Source: Carya illinoinensis (lineage: Eukaryota; Streptophyta; Magnoliopsida; Fagales; Juglandaceae). Taken from it: DNA of 64,000 nucleotides. This document shows positions 57,384 to 64,000 of the stretch, in pieces. A program made the translations under genes and the position numbers. The DNA lies in assembly GCF_018687715.1 (NCBI RefSeq), contig NC_056758.1, positions 12,754,001 through 12,818,000 of the forward strand, given 5' to 3'. Under the pieces are notes generated by a model that saw only the letters and a list, made by a program, of their open reading frames with translations, searched no databases and had not been told where the DNA came from. Position 1 is the stretch's first letter, and every line of letters begins with the position of its first letter.

Positions 57384-57900
57384 TGTGAACCCGTGTGATC
57401 GAAATCCCTTGAATCCACAATCAAATTGAAACTTACCCAAGAAAGCTAAGAATCAAGTTAAGATGATCTAGACCTGTTGAAATCTTATTTCGAGAACCTA
57501 GATCTGGTGAGAACACTACAAAGGGTTTGTCTTTGATAAGTTCTTAGTTCAATCAAGAACAAGTAGAGAAAACTGAAAATTCTCTATGAAGAAAATTTAT
57601 TCATGTTCAACTACTTTAGAAAATGCGGCCACTAGTCCTTTTTAAACCCCTGAATGAAACCTTAGGGCTAACTAAGGCCTACATCAATTGAAAGGCATGG
57701 ACTGAACATTTTCAAGCCCAAGACATCCTAAACCACACGCTTATAGCTAATAAAAGAAGTCTACTTAATGAATTAAATAGGCCCACACGCCTATATTAAT
57801 TAAATAAAAAAGTCTACACTAAACCACTAGGCTATGCTGCCCTCGTTTGTAACTTGTACCACATGGATTAAAACCAGTTCTTCTCCTTTCAAGCACATCT
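57383..57900 (-). repeat. 3' LTR-like region of the Gypsy element
   Basis: Non-coding DNA after the pol stop, with a GTTTAAAAAGG box at about 57640 (minus strand) and an end reading CGGGTTCACATCAA. The partner LTR is missing, so its limits are approximate. Confidence 0.5.
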
Positions 57901-57929
57901 TGAATGTTGGGGGTTTGCTTGATGAATTT

Positions 57930-60186
57930 GTAAACTAGGCTCAAATGGATTACACCAATCATTGCATTGCTTCCTTAATATTTTTAGCTCCTGACCTTGT
58001 GATTGGACCATCTGAAACTTGCAAGGGATCTTTAAGACCCAGTCCACCATGGTGCCCATCATTTCATCTCTCATCAAAAGGATTCGGCCCAAAATCGTTG
58101 CCTACATCAAAGGGAGAAAAATCAAAAGTATTAAAAGTAGCAGAGATATTATACTCACCTAGAAGATCCACTTTATATGCATTATCATTAATTTTCTCAT
58201 AGATTTGGAAATGTCCATCTCCTCGAGGATGTAATTTAGTTCTTCTATGGGCTGGGAATCTTTCTTTGTGTATGTGAACCCAAACCCAATCTCTTGGTTC
58301 AAAGATGACATGCCTTTGCCCTTTATTGGCTTGGAAAGCAAACTTTTTTTTTTTTAAAGTAATTTCAAGCCGTACCTTTTCATGAATTGACTTCACCAAT
58401 TAGGCCTTCTTGTGTCCATCCAAACTATTCCTTTCATTGATAGATAAAGGCATCAAATCTAATGGAGTAAGTGGATTAAAAGCATAAAAAATTTCAAAGG
58501 AAGAATAAGAAGTAGTAGTATATAAAGTCCTAGTATATGCAAACTCTATAAATGGCAAACAATCATTCCAAGGTTTTAAATTCTTTTGAATGACAGTACA
58601 TAAGAGTTGAGTTAGAGTCCTATTGACTATTTTAGTCTGTCCGTTGGTCTGTAGATAGCAAGTAGTGGAAAATAAGAGTTTAGTGCCTAATTTTTTCCAA
58701 AAAACCCTCTAAAAGTAACTAAGGAATTTAACATCCTTAGCAGAAACAATACTCTTAAGTACACCAAGGAGTCACACTACTTTCTTAAAAACAAATTAGC
58801 TATGTTTGTAGCATCATCTATTTTATGTCACAATGTACCATTTTACTAAATCTGTCCACTACCACAAAATAGAATATCTAATTTTTTTGGTCCTAGGCTA
58901 CCGTAAAACAAAGTCCATAGATATGTCTACGCATGGCTCATTAGGAACAAGTAAGGGTGTATACAACCCATGTGGTAAAACCTTAGATTTGGCCTTTCTA
59001 CATGTAATGAAACTACCACATATTCTAGTGATGTCTCTTCTCTTCTTAGGCCAAAAGAAATATTCATGTAAAATTTTTAAGGTTTTCCTGACATCAAAGC
59101 ATCTCATTTATCCCCCACCATGTGCCTCACGCACCAATAATTCACACATTGAACAATTTTGCACACACAATTTGCTTTCTTTAAACAAATAACCATCATG
59201 CTTATAAAACTTATCAAATGCCACTTTATCACATGCCATATACACATAAGAAAAATCAGCGTTATTGGCATACACGTCTTTCATATATTCAAACCTAAGC
59301 ATTTTAGCACTCGTAGAAGTAAGAAGTACATACCTCCATGATAAAGCATCAGCACAATATTCTCCTTACCTTGCTTGTAATGGATAACATAAGGAAATGT
59401 CTCGATGTATTCCATCCAACTAGCATGTCTCTTATTTAATGTAACTTGATCTTTGAGATGCTTCAATGATTCATGATTGGTGTAGATCACAAACTCCTTA
59501 GAAGGTAATGCTGCTACATCTCTAGAGCGCGAACAAGAGCATAAAGTTCTTTGTCATAAGTGGGGTAATTCAAGGCCGCTCCACTTAGCTTCTCACTAAA
59601 GAAGGCTATGGTCACTTATCCTGCATCAAAACAGCTCCAATTCCTATTCATGAGACCTCACATTCATTCTCAAAAGTTTTGTTAAAGTTAGGTAATGCTA
59701 ACACAATACAGAACATAACCTTTCTTTAATAGTAGCAAATGCATTAGCTTGATCAATCCCCCAATGAAATCCAACGCTTATAAAAGCTAGCTAAACCATG
59801 AAAGCTTTTTACCTCATTGATGCCTTTAGGCATTGACTTTATCCTTAATGGCATTGACTTTCTCCTCATCCACCTCAATACCTATTGTACTAACAACATA
59901 ACCAAGAAAAAACAACTTTTTTCATGCAAAATGTACATTTTTTAAAATTAGCATACACTTTTCACCTCTTAACACATCGAACACACATCTCTCTATATAT
60001 TGGTACTGCACATGGGTTGATGCTCTCTCTCACAGACCCCTTACTCATCAAATCTTCAACTTGCCTTTGAAATTTCTTTGTCTCCCCGGGATTACTCCTA
60101 TAGGCTAGTAGGTTTGGAATAATGGCTCCAGGTACAAAATCAATTTGATGCTCAATGTCTCTAATGGGCAGCAACTCACTTAGCAT
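57930..60186 (-). pseudogene. Gypsy pol: reverse transcriptase remnant, RNase H, integrase
   Basis: The minus strand opens with PIRDIEHQIDFVPGAIIPN and INPCAVPIY (60186-60000), the reverse transcriptase N-terminus. It then jumps directly to YANFKKCTFC and VVFLGYVVS, so about 140 residues including the DD catalytic box are deleted. RNase H has [13 protein letters not shown] with Asn for the catalytic Asp. The H2C2 finger reads HGGG ... CGSFITCRKAKS. The integrase core keeps VDISMDFVL, but the second Asp is Ala (IVSAKDVKF) and the Glu is Lys ([11 protein letters not shown]). The C-terminal PRDWVWVHIHKERFPAHRR and NISATFN blocks end near 58066. A diverged GPITRS tail continues to about 57960. 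Confidence 0.85.
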
Positions 60187-61269
60187 CTCCTCCGGAAATA
60201 CACCCTCAAACTCCTACAACAAAAAAAAGCCAAACTAGGAAGAGATTGATTAGTTTAATCAAGATTAAGATAAGATTCTTTGTAAACAAGAAAAATAATA
60301 GGCTGATCTGCTAAGAAGACCCTCTTAACCTCACTCTCCTTTGCATAAAAACTCATCTTTATCTTTCATTTTCTCTCTGCATGTTCTCTTTCTTTTTTCT
60401 CTCATGGCTCCTCTCTCTTTTCTTTATTCTTAGCCACCTCTTTATTTTTTTTTTCCACTCTCTCTTTTTATTGACATTTTTGCCCCACTCTTTCTTTTTT
60501 ACTTAGGTTTTGTTTGGCCACTGAAAATTTTCAGATCAGAATTTTGAGTTTTAAGATTAAATATTAAAATATTATATTTTAATATTATTATTATTTTAGG
60601 ATTTGAAAAAGTATGAAAAAAGTTAAATTATTTATTATATTTTGTATGAAAATTTGGGAAAGTTATAATGATGAGATGAGAATTTTATGTTTGAGATGAA
60701 AATTTTGTGTGGCCAAATAGTACCTCAATCTCACTTTGTAGTTTTAGTTGGTCCTCATAGACTTGTTTTGGGATTAAAGGAGCAACCTTGATTGTTTTTC
60801 CATCCTTTACAAACCTATACCTATTTCTAAACCCGTCATGAATCACCCTCCTATCATACTACCACTGTCTCCCCAAAAATATGGCCAGCATGCATAGGAA
60901 CTACATCATAAAGTACCTCATCATTATACCTCCCAATAGTTAAAGCCACCAAAATCTATTTATTGACCTTGACGTCCCCACATTCATTCAACTACTGCAA
61001 CTTATAAGGTCAGAGATGCTTCAGTGAAGGTAAGATCAACTTCTCAACTAGGGTGGTACTAGTTATATTGGTGCAACTTCCCCTGTTTATAATCATACTA
61101 CACACCTCGTTGTTTACATAACGTCTGTATAAAATATGTTCTCTCTCTGCTTCTCCATATCATTTACCTTAATTTGCATATTGAGAGTATGCCTAGCAAT
61201 AAGAGGCTCACATTTTACAAGGCATTTCACTCCATCAACATCACTATCATCACTCTTAGTCATTACTTG
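60187..61269 (-). other. Decayed gag-pol linker / protease region with an inserted AT-rich patch
   Basis: The protease region of the Gypsy element should lie here, but no DSGA-type site can be read. The part at 60340-60730 looks foreign: pyrimidine-rich, then AT-rich with repeated AAATTTT/ATTTTAATATT. Confidence 0.4.
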
Positions 61270-61870
61270 TTTGAACATTGTCACTCACAACCATCACCCG
61301 CTTGTTTGAACATTGAGATGTGATGTGCCCTGAGCCCAAATATTTAAAACATTTAATATCTCTATTCCTTGAAAGTTGGAAATCTACCTTGAGTTTGTTC
61401 TTGCTAGATCCCTTATCTTTTCCCTTAGATGGTTCGGTCTTCCCCTTTACTACAGCTCGATCATTTCTATCCCACTTTGATTTTCAAGGAGTGTTAGAAA
61501 CTAAAGTATTCTTGATAGTAGTGGCTAGGTAAAAATATCCACCTCATGAGAGCTTCCAACTCACCCACATGTTTCTACAGGTCTCTCACGATTCCTCATC
61601 CTATTGGTCACTAATCGATCCCACCAAATAATTATATAATCAATGAACTCAATTATTGTCAGCTTCACCTTCTTCTCCACTGAATAATTGTGACAAGCAA
61701 AAATCAACTCTATTTTCTTCTTTCACTCTAAATAGACTTCAAGATCATTCCTACATTGGAAAGATGGTATTTTCATTTTGATACTCCCAAGGTTTCTATC
61801 TACCCTATCTCGACCTCTTGGCTTTGGATGTTTGAACATGTAGGAGTTACCATTCAAACTGTGATTGAAT
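61270..61870 (-). pseudogene. Gypsy gag
   Basis: The minus strand reads LGSIKMKIPSFQCRNDLEVY, LEWKKKIELIFACHNYS and YIIIWWDRLVTNRM, the Retrotrans_gag core. After a shift, KGKDKGSSKNK is followed by the knuckle CFKYLGSGHITSQC. There the second Cys is Tyr, a single G-to-A change that removes a zinc ligand. Gag forms particles and binds element RNA. It lies upstream of pol on the same strand, with the protease region between them too decayed to read. Confidence 0.8.
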
Positions 61871-62290
61871 GGTTCGAATGAAAAATTCTGGTAGGACAGA
61901 TGGATAAAAGTATGGCGGGAGTAGAAAACACATTCGAAAGCTTTTATCTGTACATTTGAATGGTGGTAGAATTTTTTCCAATTTTAATTGCAAAAAACTT
62001 CCTTATTAATTAATGATTGGTAAATATTTAGTTTATATAATAAATATAGCATTTAAATATTATACATAAATAAACGAACTTAATAAGTAACTTTGAAAGG
62101 AACTCAATATATAACTAACTTAGAAAATGAAAAGAAGATTCATATTTAAATTAATTATACAAAACACAAATAGTCCACTTTTGTCAATAAAATATATACA
62201 CTACTGGCCTAGATCTCGTAGCACTAGCTCAGCTCCACGAAAGGCATGTCTCCATATATATTAATTGAGACATGATCTTTGACGCAGTCT
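61871..62290. other. AT-rich spacer, nothing recognised
   Basis: It lies between the Gypsy gag and hAT 3. No LTR of the Gypsy element could be found here. Confidence 0.45.
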
Positions 62291-62298
62291 CTGTGAGG

Positions 62299-62921
62299 TA
62301 GGGCTATATAGGAATCAATGAAACCGGCCGCCATCGACTCTAATAGACCGACCGCACTAGGAACCGGCTGAAACCGATGGAGAACCAGTTGGCATGTGGT
62401 GGAAGATGGATGAAACCAAAGTTCAGTGGTTCACTCTCAGTTTGAAGCTGGACCAGACCGATAAACCGGTTGATGCTATAAACCCTTTTTTTTAATATAC
62501 CTACTCCAAAACGACGAGGTTCCACTTAAGTTTAAGTGGAACGATGTCGTTTTCTTCATATATTATACAACGCATAGCTAAAATGACGTCGTTTGGCCAA
62601 AAATGTCATTTCATGAAAGATGTATGAAAAAATTTGGTTTGAAGTGGCACCATTTGATTTTAAACCAAACTGCCTTGTTGTGATATGGGATTATCTTCTA
62701 CCTTCAGTTTTGTTGCGATAAGTCTCTCTCTCTAGACTTAGATCACCTCTAGGGGAACCGTAAACAGGCCGAGAACTGATAGAAAACCAGCGGAGTCGAG
62801 ACGGTCGGTTTTCCTCCTCCCTATTGATCGATTTCAGTCAATGGCTCCTCTTTCTTACATCGCATCGGCCAACGTCGATTTTGCCCAAAAATCACGCTGA
62901 AGACGTCAATTTTCACCCCTA
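62299..62921. mobile_element. Non-autonomous hAT DNA transposon 3 (623 bp) with 8-bp target duplication
   Basis: CTGTGAGG flanks it exactly at 62291-62298 and 62922-62929. Ends are TAGGGCTATA on the left and TAGGGGTGAAAATTG from the right, so the terminal repeat itself is short and diverged. GACCGG/CCGGTC-rich subterminal stretches lie on both sides. There is no coding sequence. A long imperfect hairpin sits in the middle. Confidence 0.8.
62508..62553. repeat. Imperfect 46-bp hairpin in hAT 3
   Basis: Arms of 22 bases (62508-62529 and 62532-62553) pair at 19 positions with a 2-base loop. The outer arm AAAACGAC/GTCGTTTT resembles the hairpin of hAT 1. Confidence 0.9.
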
Positions 62922-63052
62922 CTGTGAGGGCAATCTGGATTTCCATACACACTGTATCAATGAGCTTTGATGTTTGTGCACAGATCTCTGCACGCACGAT
63001 ATCTACAATTCCTCAAGAGTAGCAATGCGTGATGCACCCTGTGTAGATGTGT

Positions 63053-64000
63053 AATATCCGAGTCTTACTACGTAGGTCCTTACGTTATTTCATTTTTATT
63101 AATTCTTTAAATCAAATATTTTAAGATAAAGATTTTTTTTATTATCATCTTGTTATTTAGTATTTTATTTTAAGATGCGTGTGCTTTTATTTTTATGTGG
63201 GTTATTAAAATAAATTAAGTACATGATTTTTAAGGTCTTATAGTATTTTCTCTTAAAGCCCTCAAATTTTATTATTTATGAAAGAGCCCAAATGATTCCC
63301 ACCATTGGAATGGTAGGTGGAGAAAATATCCTCTTACTTTTAATCCAAGCCATCATTTCTTAAGCTTTTAAAGTAAGCTTTGACCAAAATTGAATTAAGC
63401 CTTCTTCCCCTTACTAACCCATCGATCATAAGCCTAAACTTCCAAGGGAAGCTTTGACCAAGACTTAGCTTTTCCTTCTTAAATCCGATTGGTCCTTCTT
63501 TTAGCTTATGAGATAAGCTTTTTCCTAAGTCTTTTATATTTTTATTTTGAACCGTCGGCTTCGACACAAAAGAAAGACAAGTCTTCCCCTTATCCAATTG
63601 GTCCCTTCCAAGTTTCTAAGGCAAGCCTTGACCAAAGGCTATTAAGCCTTTTCTTTCTTGTGAACCTTCGGTCACCTAGCCAAAGAAGATTACATTGGAC
63701 CTTCACTTTACCTCTTGAAAGAAGCTAGGAGCTTAAAGTAAAAATCCTAATTTAACTCATTTGATTTTGATGTATTTTAGAAGCCAACTAAATTCTTTAG
63801 CTTATGTTTTGATGTATTTAAATTCTTATGTTGCAAATAAACATGTATGCTTTGTTTTTGGCACAAACCGAAATTTATTTAGGGAATTTGCTATTTATTT
63901 CTCCTATATTTGAAAATGATATTTTTAATAACTAACTTGATTAGTCATAATTGATGTTAGTTGACCTTTTGATATATATATATATAATATATATATATAT
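63053..64000 (+). mobile_element. LTR-like start (Del/Tekay-type), runs off the window
   Basis: TGTAATATCCGAGTCTTACT at 63053 resembles the start of long LTRs of plant chromoviruses, and AT-rich non-coding DNA follows. AAGC-TTGACCAA recurs at about 63378, 63450 and 63625. A (TA)n run ends the window. No right end is available, so this is tentative. Confidence 0.35.

Larger units (their letters stand above)
57383..61870 (-). mobile_element. Ty3/Gypsy element, minus strand, deleted and dead
   Basis: On the minus strand gag (61870-61270), a protease region, reverse transcriptase, RNase H, integrase and a 3' LTR-like region follow in Gypsy order. A large part of the reverse transcriptase is deleted, and integrase catalytic residues are lost. 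The 3' LTR end abuts the Copia LTR at 57383. The 5' LTR was not found upstream of gag, so the element is truncated at its 5' end near 61870. Confidence 0.85.

Overview
This window is nuclear DNA from a flowering plant, probably a woody dicot. It is dominated by dead transposable elements. The evidence is plant-type L1 elements carrying DUF4283, zinc-knuckle and RNase H domains, a Ty1/Copia element primed by initiator-methionine tRNA, Ty3/Gypsy elements with plant-specific antisense genes, non-autonomous hAT elements, TRIMs, and pieces of plant gene families (MLP/Bet v 1, ORM, ankyrin-PGG). No prokaryotic operon, CRISPR array, phage or rRNA gene is visible. I did not find an undescribed multi-gene system. 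The interest lies in element structure and nesting.

Layout. 0-2.4 kb: start of a major-latex-protein-like gene on the minus strand (exon 2 edge, intron, exon 1), then an L1 RNase H scrap. 3.0-7.6 kb: L1 element A (plus), whose reverse transcriptase gene switches abruptly into an unrelated GC-rich segment with a poly(A) tail. 8.0-12.2 kb: a 4.2-kb non-autonomous hAT element with a perfect 8-bp target duplication, a perfect hairpin and an RNase H scrap inside. 13.4-15.8 kb: a Gypsy LTR and its 100-bp tandem array, joined to an hAT transposase fragment on the minus strand. 18-21 kb: LTR-like DNA with a minisatellite and a short retroposon with its own target duplication. 21.6-27.3 kb: L1 element B (plus). 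27.9-28.1 kb: a TRIM remnant. 28.2-33.2 kb: a full-length but dead Copia element with 259-bp LTRs. 35.9-36.4 kb: a complete 447-bp TRIM. 36.9-37.2 kb: an ankyrin-PGG gene fragment. 37.3-44.8 kb: long-LTR-like DNA invaded by a minus-strand retroposon (12-bp target duplication), itself invaded by a hAT element (8-bp target duplication). 45.0-53.2 kb: two copies of the same Gypsy family in opposite orientation, each with LTR and antisense-gene parts. 54.5 kb: exon 1 of an ORM-type sphingolipid regulator. 55.5-61.9 kb: a collapsed Copia remnant abutting a minus-strand Gypsy element. 62.3-62.9 kb: a third hAT element. 63.05 kb to the end: an LTR-like start running off the window.

How the parts relate. 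None of the retroelement genes is intact. Frameshifts, Trp/Arg/Gln-to-stop changes and Asp-to-Asn or Glu-to-Lys changes at catalytic sites recur. Much of this fits G/C-to-A/T transitions, as expected in methylated, silenced heterochromatin. Host genes contribute only edge exons or fragments. All identifications come from reading motifs by eye; none was confirmed by database search.
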